Part shown: in pieces, positions 49,700 to 61,600 of the stretch
How positions within the stretch are numbered: the first letter of the stretch is position 1
How the letters are laid out: every line of letters begins with the position of its first letter
NCBI RefSeq assembly: GCF_029227915.1
Contig: NC_079883.1
Location: forward strand, 22,630,001-22,694,000
Direction: 5' to 3'
DNA: 64,000 nt
DNA from: Hydractinia symbiolongicarpus
Lineage: Eukaryota > Cnidaria > Hydrozoa > Anthoathecata > Hydractiniidae
Made by a program: the position numbers and the translations under genes
The notes under the pieces: generated by a model
Databases searched by the model: none
The model's input: only the letters and a program-made list of their open reading frames with translations
What the model was told of the DNA's origin: nothing

Positions 49700-52066
49700 A
49701 GTCTTTGTGGGTGTGTTAAGAACGTGTTAAAGAAAAATCTTTGAAGGAGTGAAACGCTCACTTTCTTTTAAGCTTCTTGGATTGATGAAAATGTATTCAA
49801 TTGGTTGTCAGGGAGGGGATAGTGGAAGTAGTGCAAAACCATGCTGATCATTTTAGGGTGTAAGGCTGATTTTTTGCTTACCGCTTTTATAGCGGCCGAA
49901 TAACTTTTTTCCAGAGTGACGTCACTTTATACTTACCGTTCCACTTCCAACCGAATATTTTAGTAAACTTTTTGTTTTTCGGATTAGTGAAGGATTTTAA
50001 ACTTCTAAGCGAAGAGATATTTTTACCAGCTGTGGCGGAACGGGAAGTTTGAAATATTGTCACTCGGAAAAACGCATTAATCGGTAACAAGAGAGAAATT
50101 CAATGGTAACAAGCTTAACAGATCGCTGCTTCATTCGGAAAAAAGGAGTTTGACACAGACCAAGATGATTATTGACGAGGAGGACGATTGTTGAAGGATA
50201 TAGAAGTTTTCATTATAGACTGTATTGATCTTGACAGTTTATTATTTACAAAACTGTTTTTAATTTGAAACTATAGAAAAAGAGTGTATTTCTTGGCAAA
50301 AAAGTCGAAATGAGTGTGGGTGTTTTTTGACTTCAGCTAAGTTTCCTAAGAGGATAAACTCTTTTTTTATAAGCGTATAGTGTGTTTTTTTCACTTCAGT
50401 ATGGTTGTAAACTCCTATTTCAGCCTTTAGATATGCTTAGCTGCAATCTCCCAAAAATAATACACATATTTTTTTGTACTAGCGACCAGTTTAAAAAATT
50501 TGCAAGGTTGCTTAGGAACTTTATTACAAGTAATATAAGCAATACGTTATTTCTTCAAATAACGAACTGTCTCCAAGATAATCCTTGATACTACTAATGG
50601 GAAATTTTACCCTGATTTTGAACCAAGTAACAATATACTCCTGGTTTAGGTAAGAATGCGACATAAATCAAACAATTGTGTGTGGATGCACACTTTTTAC
50701 TAAAAATATTTGGTAATTTTGGTAATCTTCAAATTTGTTTGACTTTCTTCTAAGGCAATTTTAAGCAACTTTTATCAATTTAAAGAATTTTTTTATAACT
50801 CAAGTATTTATATAAAAAAAAAAAATTAGGTGAAATACAGCCTTATTTTCCCGGCGCATTATATCTTTATGTGTGACGGGCGAATTCGTAGGTTTTTTAC
50901 ACAATATGAACTAGCCTATATAGATTTTCAAGCCTGGTCACATCTTACTGTAATTTTAATGTAGTTTTACAATGAACGGTTGCTGGCCATTATATCCCGA
51001 TCAAATTCTAAATGCTCTGCTTTATCTGTGTCCCTAACAAGGCTTCATTTTGAGAAGTAAAAATACGCGGAAGGCGAGCATAGCAGGTAATGTAAATGAA
51101 GAACTTTCGTTTTTATTTAGAGTGTTATAAACTCGACTATTCCTAATCCGAATTTTAATTTTCCCTCATAAGATTCGAATTAGAAAGAGTTAGTTGTATT
51201 TCATCCAGCCTTGTTCTTGTCAAATTTACTTTTCTTAATGGCGATGCTCAGAAGAATTAATGCTGGGTTTTCTGATTTGGCATTAGACGCAAAGATTAGC
51301 AACATTTTTTATATATCTTCATCAAACCTATTATTAAAACGTCATTATGTTCGCCGCCACCCGAAAAACTATGCATGGATATACCACCGATACTAAAAAT
51401 TTACTTAAAAAATTGAAAATGAAATTTTAATGCCTGTCCTAACATTTTTTTTTTATTTTGTTTTGCCTATTCGTCTAAAGCTGTTTTTCTTCGTGTTTTA
51501 AAGTTGCCTGAAAATTCTATCTCTTATTCCAGTAGTTACAGAACAGACGGGTTTTTTCACATCCATTTTTCCTTCCATTTGCGTCACGCGTGAATCAGAC
51601 GTCGAGTTGGCGTATTTTATCTTCGTAAGCGGTTTTTGTCAATAGAGAAATCTAATGAAACTAAAACTGACAAGAGCAAGCTGACAATCAGTTTTCACTT
51701 CCGGGTATATCAAAATGTCCTAGGACATTCACTTGCAACCACTATCATAATTCTTCTGACATTATTAGGGAAATCTGACAACGTATCTTATGTTGTGGCA
51801 AAAAAATGACAAAAAGTATAAAAATCGCTGCGTCAGCACGTTAATAAGGCATAGCAGTAAAGTAGCCATACTATGCTATTGTATTGTTGAAAACACTTAT
51901 GGTTTTCTATAGTAAAGTAGCCTTACTATATGAATAATTTTTTTTATTAAAAACATAGGATGCTGCTGACATTAACATGTCGAAGTTAGCCCGATTTTAG
52001 AATTTAATGCCCGAAACTACAAATTTGACACAAATATTACAGGTTTTTGCCGCTCTGTGAGTAATA
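49700..52066. other. No gene recognised
   Basis: Intergenic. A short stretch at 50874-50905 ('gacgggcgaattcgtaggtttttt') resembles the 3' end of the Helitron-like units further right and may be a relic. ORFs (50382-50588, 51211-51396) are unconvincing. Confidence 0.4.
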
Positions 52067-52883
52067 TCTCTTTAATAATAGCCGTATTCTGTCTGTGTGT
52101 CCGCGAAAGCCACGTGCCGTAACGGAAACACGAAATTTTTAAAATACGCACGAATATCAAATGCGATATATTTTTATCCGCTTTGTTTGCGACAGGTAAA
52201 TATAAAGGACGGGCGAACCCGTGGATTTTTCCACGGGCAACGACTAGTCTCTATAATAATAGCCGTCGTCTGTCTGTCTCTGCGCAGACCCCCCGCTGAG
52301 TTAGAAAATCATGTTACGGAAACACGAATATCAAATGCGACATATTTTTATCCACTTTGTTGCGACGGGTAAATACAATGGACGGGCGAACCCGTGGATG
52401 TTTCCACGGGCAACGACTAGTCTCTATAATAATAGCCGTTGTCTGTCTGCCTCTGCGCGGACCCCCCGCAGAGTTACAAAATGATGTTACGGAAACACGA
52501 ATATCAAATGCGATATACTTTTATCCGCTTTGTTGCGACGGGTAAATTTAAAGGACGAGTGAAAGCGACGGGCGACCCCGTGGATTTTTCCACGGGTTAA
52601 CGACTATATTATAATGCCCTTATACATCTGTATGTCTATCTGTCACGCAAAATGGTAGCTTGGCTTCGCAATACCGGGAAGCACGTAACGCGGTATAAAA
52701 AGGACGGGCGAACCTGTGGATTTTCCACGGGTTAACGACTAGTCTATATTATAATGCCCGTATACGTCTGTCTGTCTGTCTGTCACGCAAAATGGTAGCT
52801 TAGCTGCGCGAGTATTAAAACGCACGCAATGTGGTATAAAAAGGACGGGCAAACCCGTGGATTTTCCACGGGCTAACGACTAG
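52067..52883 (+). mobile_element. Head-to-tail array of five Helitron-like elements
   Basis: Units 52067-52247, 52248-52420, 52421-~52605, ~52604-52742 and 52743-52883. Each begins TCT(C)TATAATAAT(A)GCC or TCTATATTATAATGCC. All but the third end in a hairpin (e.g. CCCGTGGATTTTTCCACGGG) followed by 'caacga' or 'taacga' and CTAG; the third has lost the final AG. A 5' TC, a 3' hairpin about 10 bases before CTAG, and no target duplication are Helitron hallmarks. The first three (173-185 bp) and the last two (about 140 bp) form two subfamilies. No Rep/helicase ORF. Confidence 0.8.
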
Positions 52884-53265
52884 TTTTTTAATAATCAACA
52901 TGTTGCTGATTTCCATTTAGCGGAGATTTTCCTTTCCTATCCAAAGTACTTTAAAATACTTAATAAAAGATAGGAGAGTTGATATTTTCACAAGTAGTCA
53001 AAAGAAAGATACTTACAGCTGTACATAAACACTTTACCCCCAATAATAAAAGCAGCACCCACGTTCCGAGGGTGCACAGAGTTTTAGTACAGAAAGTTGT
53101 TAATTGCACACAAAAGTTGCAAAATATAGTGATACATACGTTATTTGAATTTTGGGTACGTCTATATACAAAAACATTAAAATGTACAGAACCATGTGCT
53201 TTTGACGAACAATTGAGAAGATACTATTGAAGATATTATTTCGGTTTGTCTGTTCAGTATTCATA

Positions 53266-53394
53266 TTACTGTGGAATGTTTATCATTTGTTGAACATGAT
53301 AGTTTAGTACTTTGCCCGATGATGGGAGAAGGATCTCCCGAAACGTCGCCTACTAAACTATCATGTTTAAGAAATGATAAACTTTCCACAGTAA
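53266..53394 (+). repeat. Long foldback with hammerhead-like core in its loop
   Basis: A left arm 53266-53309 and right arm 53351-53394 are almost fully complementary (TTACTGTGGAA... / ...TTCCACAGTAA). The 41-base loop contains CCGATGA (53316-53322), a 5 bp stem GGGAG/CTCCC and GAAAC (53340-53344), the order of a hammerhead ribozyme core. Confidence 0.6.
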
Positions 53395-53444
53395 TTGAGA
53401 AGATATTAGAGCTCAAAGGTTTTTTGGTGAGCATCAACCCGTCG

Positions 53445-54185
53445 GTTCCGAAACGGGTGGGTCAACCCAGCTTTACAAAATTAATCCTATTTTGGTCCGT
53501 AGTTACCCACGCAGGAGATGACGTCAGTTATTTCCACCTGTTTCCAAGTTATGAGACCTCAAACTTATAAAGTGCTTTCTAAAAGCTATTGACGTTAAGT
53601 TTGTTATTGGCAAAGTGATGTTTGATTTTTCAAATAGCATTTTTGAGACAACTTTTTCGGTAACTTCAAAGAAAAATGCACATATCCACTTTGCGCATTA
53701 CAGACGGAAGAAGCCTATTATAATAATAGACCAGCCAGAAGCCGTGGATAAATCCAAGGTTTCCCTTTTCTTTGTATATCACATTTCGTGTTTCCGTGAT
53801 ACGACTTTCATCTCGCGCAAGAACAAACAGACAACAGCTATTTTATAGAGTTAGTTGTTAACCTGTGGTAAAATCCGCGGGGTCGCCCGTCAGTAAATTA
53901 CACGCTATTACGTGTTTCCGTAGCACGACGTTTTTCTTGCGGACAGAGAGACATAATGCGGCTACCATTAAGCTTATTACGATTATTAGGCCGATTAACA
54001 ATTAAAAAAATCCGTCATATAAGTTTTAATGACGTTAGCAGTGGGTTACGTCCTTAATCTGTCTGTTCCGAAACGGGTGGGTTGACTCGGGTTTGGGAAA
54101 ATGGTCGCATTTTGGTCCTAGGTAGTGCTTAGTTACTCAGGACATTACGACAGTTATTTTCATCAGGTTTCAAAACTTAAAACTG
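53445..54185. repeat. Direct repeats and inverted Helitron-like relics
   Basis: 'gttccgaaacgggtgggt' opens two related 120-base blocks at 53445-53575 and 54060-54185. Between them, minus-strand relics of the Helitron-like family lie at about 53741-53850 and 53861-53970 (read in reverse: tataaaatagctgttgtctg..., ...gacgggcgaccccgcgga). Confidence 0.55.
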
Positions 54186-54189
54186 CAAT

Positions 54190-54628
54190 GCAATGATTAT
54201 ACTAATCTTAATATATTTACCTTTGACGTCAATATTGTTTTATCGTAGGAGTTTCGTTTATGAAACTTATGAAAATTTTATTCGACTTTTGCAAAAGTCA
54301 CAGACAGACCAATGAAGTATCCTATTCTTAAATTAGAGTAATAAAAAAAACGCCGTGGGAAATACCCTATTATTTGAATTTTGATAATCCTGTCAAAAAA
54401 ATATTTTAGAAATTTTATTACTCCTTACCACAATAGCTTTTTTTCTTTAATTTTGATAAAATTTCAATTTTTATTGGTAAAATCTGAAACCGCGAAAGTC
54501 TACGTTTACTTTTACTGAGAAAATACCATGTGATAAGTTTCTATTGTTTATTGTGATAAGAATCTAATGTTTATTTTTTTAAAATTTTGCTGAATCGACA
54601 TAAATTTAAGTCGATTACCGAGGAAACT
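54190..54628. other. No gene recognised
   Basis: AT-rich spacer without supportable features. Confidence 0.4.
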
Positions 54629-54829
54629 TCTGTTTATATGGGAAAATGCATTACCCGCTTACCGAGATCTCGATCATGCGCACGAGATCTCGGTAGGCGG
54701 GTAAATGTTTTTTCTCAATATGAACGCAACTAAAATTTGTTAAGAGTTTGTTAACAACCCGAGATCTTGACTTGATATCATGCTAAAACATTTACCCAGT
54801 TCCCGAGGAAATATTTCCCATGTGAACAG
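54629..54829. repeat. Foldback element with inner 21 bp hairpin
   Basis: Outer ends 'ctgtttatatgggaaaat' (54630) and 'atttcccatgtgaacag' (to 54829) are inverted. An inner hairpin pairs 54652-54672 with 54683-54703 (one mismatch; core ACCGAGATCTCG). Confidence 0.65.
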
Positions 54830-54839
54830 CTTCTTATTC

Positions 54840-55335
54840 ACGCAGATTGTGTGTATATAGGTATCTATTTAGCGCATGCGCACATTTCTATTTTATGGTC
54901 ACGCCGTATGAGTAGATTTTATACCACCAAGATTTTTCGAAACAATCCCATTTTCTGTTTTTGTACACACGCATTTTTAAAAAAAAATATCCTGTATATA
55001 ATTTTTCAGAATTTTAACCTAAGTCCTAGCCTAATATTCTTATATAAAACATATTCTTATGAAAGAAAAAGGTTCAAAAACGTTTTGTCCGCTTCAATCA
55101 ATCATTTGTGCTATGCTCAACGTATTTAGAAGCTGCCAATCGCCTCATTAAAATTAAGTAACACATACTCCATGGACCTTAACAACAGGAAACACGTACC
55201 AAATAAAATGTTAATTAAATTATCTTGAAAATCGAAAATGAGTTCGAATTTTATGGAGATCGGGACTTTTTTTGAAAAAAATGTATAACTTTCGACAACC
55301 CTTTTTGTGAAAGATCATTCACCGGTTCCGCGTTA
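54840..55335. other. Spacer downstream of pyruvate carboxylase
   Basis: No gene recognised. A 92-codon plus ORF (54851-55129) has no family features. Confidence 0.4.
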
Positions 55336-55339
55336 TTTT

Positions 55340-55391
55340 GCAATCACCGCAGAATGCCCAATTATTATTGGACATTCTGCGGTGCATTTGC
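55340..55391. repeat. Compact hairpin just beyond the PC stop codon
   Basis: Arms of about 23 bases (GCAATCACCGCAGAATGCCCAAT / ATTGGACATTCTGCGGTGCATTTGC) enclose a 4-base loop, with a few mismatches and a bulge. It lies about 215 bases downstream of the PC stop, in its likely 3' UTR. Confidence 0.55.
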
Positions 55392-55603
55392 CAAGTTTTT
55401 GCGAGTAAAAAGGGTATAAAAGGGGTTTTAAAACCTGTTCCACCTAAACAATCATATACATTTTTTTTGAATGTTATTATAATTTCTAAGATGAGTAATA
55501 ATGAACCGAACCTACACAAAACATACAAAAACTACACGAGATATAATGTCACACAACACTAACAAAAAATAATGAAAAAATAATTCTGTCATTTTTGTAT
55601 CGT

Positions 55604-58600
55604 TCATGGTTCCACTGTCACGATTAAGTCACCAGCAGCCAACGTCATACCGGTCGTGACAGATATTGACGAAACAACACCATCAATAGGTGACGTCACA
55701 TTCGTCTCCATCTTCATGGCACTTAAAACAGCAACCGGATCGCCTTTCTTAACAGTCTGACCCTCCTCCACACGTACTCCGATTACTTTTCCTGGCATAG
55801 GAGCACCAATTGATCCTTTGACACCTTTCACTGCTTTAGGATTACGTTCCACATTCTAAAAAAAAAAGTTACAAATTCACAGCAAAATGCATTGGCACAG
55901 CTGTTTAACATATCTAAAAGGCTTCCTTTGAAAATCACTAAATGCCGCACATCATGTGACTCTATTAAAACATATGTATACGTTTATCGATCTACTTTTT
56001 GCCGCCCACTGGGTGCCAATATCTCGGATAGGGGAAGTAATTCAAAGCAATTTTTCAAATTCCGTAAAATTTCACCTCTCCTATCAGAACTTTACTGTTA
56101 CGGTTACAACATTACAACTTATATCATCCTCATTTTCCAGAAAAATGCTGACCGCAAAAATAAATTCATCGCGTTAAACATTGGGTGACCTTTTTTCTAC
56201 AACCAAGCATGTTGGCCAGTCATCATCGTCTAAAAAAATTACTAAAAAGGCTTTAATATTAATGTAGATTCTTACCCCAACTTCTTTCTTATCATCCACC
56301 AAAAATGTACGCAGTTGACCATTCACTTCACAAAACACTTCTCGTTTACCGTCTTTATCGACATCGCCAAGTGCAATAATCTTGAGGTGCAATGTCTTTC
56401 CAGTTTCGAGTTCCACTTCAAATTCTTCTCCTAAATCGGAGCCAGCGAAGAACAGTCGCGTTGGAAGGCCATCAACCGGACCAAATTCCTCCCGGAATTG
56501 AGCAAACTCGTGAAATACGTCAGGATACATGCAATAACTCATTACATCTCTATCTGTGATGACTTCCCCTGAAAATAAAAATATAGCTTTGTAAAAACAA
56601 AACGCAAGACTGGGATCACATTACAAAGTTCATATTTGTTTAACACGTTTTTATATAAGTATAAAAATAAAGCACAGTCAAAGCATAATCCGCAGTCAAT
56701 TTTTGTTGATGTCAGCTTCGTAACAACAAAACATAAAAATGCTGCTCGTATGAAAATGTTACGGTCAAAGTCTTCTTAATTTTCAACTTGTATTAATAAG
56801 TTTGAAGCAGAGGTCAATTAGTACAAAAGTAACAAAAAACAGTTTAAACAGGTTCTTTTCTGTAAGAATCTTAAGATTTTACATTTTATCAAGTTTTAGG
56901 TTAGGATTCCGAAATTTACATTCATTTTGTTTGACAAAGTTGAGAAATAGCAGCGGTACGACAAAGAAAACCAATTCAGGAAAGGTGTATTAGCATTTCT
57001 AAGTTCAAATGAAATGTTCTAACAAAAATTCTTCTCATACAACCACACGAACATACCGTAACGTTTGACTAACTCATCACGCATCGCTTCGAAATCAACA
57101 GGAGGAAGAGATTCGCCAACACGTCCGTCATACTTCTCTTTTCCTTTCAACATCTAGAGTTAATTCAATAGTACGTTTGTAACACTTCCACTTTTTTTTC
57201 ACCTCATTAGACGCTCTTTTTGTATAACAAATCAAAATTCAAGCCAGGTTGGTAACTATTTCTCTAGTCCCAAACAATAGACAGATTTTTTAAACCTGAA
57301 ATCACAGCCTAGCCTGATATTCTTATAAATGAAAAAGCGCGTATAGCTAAACATTTGATTTTGCGAAATTAATTTATTACTATAAGTTTAATAACAGCAT
57401 TTAAGATAAACCAGAAAAGCTTTCCAATGCCAGAATCAATAAAATAAATGGAATTTGGGAATATTAATAATGGGAAGCCTCTGTGGCATGAACAAGTTCA
57501 ATTAAAGGCTACCCTATCTCAACAAGTAAGTTAAATTTGCAAAAAAAATCTAGATACGCAACAAGCCCTAAAATGGTTCATTCGCGAAAATTAATCTTCG
57601 TCATATGTATTATTTTGGACTTTGTGAAAATAAGTCTTCGCGAAAATTAATCTACTCAAGGTAAAACCCCCAAAATACCTAAACCTTTGCGAGAAAAAAA
57701 CCAAACAAATACAGGTACATGCAAAATAACTAAAAAGAAAAAAATCATTGTATTTTATTTGTTCGAACCACGCACCTTCGTCCTGAGCGGTTCAGGAAAG
57801 CCTCCATATGGCTGTCCAAGTTGACCTTGCATGAATTCTACAACTGAAGAAGGGAAATCCAACTCGTCAGCTCTGTTCTCAACATCGGAAGCCTCCAGTT
57901 TGTTTTGAACCATGAATTGAGCTAAATCGCCGACTACTTTAGATGTAGGTGTCACCTGCGAAGTAATTTGAAACAAATCGTGACTTGTGAAAGAATATAA
58001 ACCGGATTTTTAGGAGAATTTGAATTAGCGAAAGCGCAAATTAGAATCAAAAGAATCAAGGATGTTAAACAAATTAAAAAAGGAAGCCAAACCGGATTGG
58101 TTTAATTTTATTTCCACATGAGCAGAATGTAAATATTTTGGACTTATACTCCACAAAGAAAGTCTTTTATAAAAATAAAGTTTGATAAATTGATGTTCCC
58201 TAAAATTTAGGAAAATTTAGGATTATTAAGGATTTTTTAAGACTTTTAGGAAGCAAGAAAATCCTGCAAAAGTTCTTTTTGTTAACGCATGGTGTTATGC
58301 GATTTTTGTATCTCCCATATCCAACCATCCACCTGATGTCGCCCACATATTTCAAATTTAAAAAAAAAGATCGAAATATAAATACCACATCAATAAGTTT
58401 TACAATAGGGCCTCCTTCGTAATTGATTCCTTTTTATTATTACATAAATAAGAAAAACATAGCGAGATTGACAATTCGATGAAAAGAAAATTGTCGAAAC
58501 CTTTTCTCAGTTAAAGTGAGGTTAGGAAGTAAAATAGTCATAACTGAAAAATAAAAACAAGCATGTACGCTACATAGCGTCAGCATTACCTTCACCAAAT

Positions 58601-61600
58601 CACCAAGAAGCTGGTTTGCTATGGTATACTTTCTTTTGACCTCGGGAAATTGATCGCTCAACCCTAAACTAAATGCTTGAAACTGCAAGTTGGTGTATTG
58701 GCCACCAGGTATCTCATTTTCGTACACATCAGCATTTCCGCTTTTCATTGTTGTTGTGCATTCAAACGGAGCGTACAAACATCTAGTTTGCTCCCAGTAT
58801 GAACTGTATTGTGATACGCTGTCAAGTGAAATACCTAAACAAAGAAGATGGCTACTTCACGTCTAAATACCATGTCGTAAAATCTGGAATTAAAAAATAT
58901 AAATTTGTTTTCCATGTTCGATAAAATAAAGGTGTAACCAATATTGGTTTCAAAACCCTCCGCCTTTTTCGTAATCCAGAAATGATGGAATTTTGCTAAT
59001 GCTTAAGCATTTCCTCTTTGTTGGCACTAAGTGACTTAGTTAGCTATTTTAAGGCCAATTTGGCTTGAAAAAAGTCACTAGTTACTGGTTTATCTTGAAG
59101 TAATTACACAACCTCAAATTTAAAACTTCAGTCGACATAAAAGGAGGACTTTCTTACATCGTTTACATTTTCGAAGCATAGTGTTGCATACAAATTAACC
59201 AACAAAGATATTAATCTTACCGGTGTCATATTCTGTTCCTTGAAGACTCGCAACTAGCGCTCCCATACTAGGCTGTGACGTCATCCCAGACATAGAATCA
59301 ACAGCGCAATCGACTACATCCGCACCGGCCTCTGCACACGCTAACATCGATGCAACTCCTGCCATTGCAGTATCGTGAGTGTGAACATGAATAGGTAGTT
59401 TAGGATACTGTGCCCGTAATGAACCAATTAAAATGTTAGCTGCTTGAGGTTTTAGAAGACCCGCCATGTCCTGTCAAATGTAAAAACTGTCATAGAAAAC
59501 ACAGAAAAAAGCAGCTAATGTTGTTTCATGTTCGAAACAAGGTGGAATATGAATGCAGCGACTTTTAAAAAATAAATTTCATTCTTGTTATATCACACCA
59601 TCCACACTTCTATGATCACACATGGATAGATTTATGATTTGACCTACCTTGATGCATAAAATATGTGTTCCACATTTTACAAGTTCTGCGACTAAATTCA
59701 TATAATAATCTATGCTGTATTTTGTTTTGGTTGGGTCAGCTACGTCACCAGTGTAGCAGATTGCAGCTTCGACAACACCACCTGCCTCCCCCACAGCATC
59801 AATACCAAGCTATATCGTGAAGTAAAGAGGTTAAAATATTGTTGTTATATTGCAAATGGGGGGAGTTTGTAGAAAGGTTAGGTTAGCAAATAAACTAAAA
59901 CATATTAATGATATTTATTCTTATGGATCTAAGTTTGATTTTCCTGCGTTTTTTTTTGCGGGAATTAATTTTCACAAGTAATGTCTTGAAAAATATTTTG
60001 AGAGTACTTAATTTCCATTGTGTTAGATTTACCTAACCACAAAAGATTCTAATTAGTAATGGTCTAAAGACAAAATTCAAAAAATACGAAGAGTTTGTAG
60101 AAAGTTAGGGTTAGCAAATAAACGAAAACTTACTTTGGCATTTTTTTCGTGGGTCTGAGTTATTGACTTTTCGTGTGTTTTTTTCGCAGGTATTAATTTT
60201 CACAAATAGTGTCTTAAAAATATATTGGGAGTACCTAATTTCCCACAATTAGTACCATTAAGGTATGCTATAAATGCCATCTTCTGCTCTAAGGGAAAAA
60301 TGTGTTCGCGGAAGAAAGTAATGCGGTTTTTGGAAAATCACAATATTGTTTATTACTGCAAAAAGGTAAATAAAGAACATTCTACTGTCGCCTAACTGCA
60401 AAAGTTTATTCACGCGAAAGATTTCAATTAGAAATTGTTTCTCAAAATCTTCCTGCCTAAGGAAAAATGAAAAAAAAATCATAAGAAACTAGTCAGAACT
60501 AGATGAAAAAGAAATCGCGTATTGCAGTATTGGACGTAAATATATACAAATAAACAATGGCAAAATATCTTTCTTTTCAATCAACCACAAAGTTTTTTCC
60601 CACAAAACATTTTATTAGAAAGAACCACAAACGTTCTAGACTAAGTCTAGCTAAATGAAAAAAATCCTAAAATTAGAACAACACATATAGGAACAAAGTA
60701 CAGTAAAAATTGGAAATCACACCTGGAGATTAGGTAGGTAGTTCAAAGCATCAAAAACACGAAAGATATCCATTCCAGATTTCTGAGCCAGCTTACAAAA
60801 TTCGAAGACAGCATTATCTGGATAGTTTTTATAGCCCACACCATTAGCACCTCGCAGTAACATTTGGAAAGGAATATTTGGTATAAGCTCTCGCATTTTT
60901 TCTAATCGATCCCAGGGACATTCCTTCAAAAACCTCAGGGCTACATCAAATGTTGCGCCTGGAAAAAATAAAAACATTTCGAATTAGTTTCCATTTACTT
61001 TAGTGACCAAAGATACCACAACTATACCTTAACTATAACATATCTTTTTTTTCTTACCTCCCCAGCATTCTAAACTGAACAGGTTTGCAAAATTATTGGA
61101 AACAAATGGTGAGATGCGAAGTAAATCATATGTTCGGACACGAGTAGCTAAAAGGGATTGATGTGCATCACGGAATGTTGTATCAGTTAAAAGTAGATTT
61201 CCTTCTCGTCTTGCTGCTTTTGCAAGCCCTTCAGGTCCAGATGTCAATAAAATATCACGAAAACCAGTTGGACGACTTATTGGTCCTGGAATTTTTTTAA
61301 CCTAAAGTGTGAGAGTGAAGTCAAGCATGAAAAGCATACCAAAGCTGAAAAGTCTATAACAATTAATCATAACTGAAGTGTAATTATAAACTGGCTAAAC
61401 GTCAGAAGCTTAATAAAATTTTGACCTGATGTGCAAATGCAAACGTCTTGAAATAAAGTGAGGGAAACGAAACTTAAAAATTTTTTAATGCAAGTTGCAA
61501 GCAATACATTAGTAATCAACACTGGATTAAACTACTTGGAATGTTGTTTAAAAATTTTAATGTTGGAAATCCTGTGCAAACGGTATGACGATACCAGGCT

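Noticed and set aside
52097-52545. Two overlapping ORFs with a shared 'LVSIIIAVVCLSLRRPPAEL' block
   Set aside because: The repetition simply reflects the Helitron-like tandem units; there is no start, no family match and no constraint beyond the DNA repeat.
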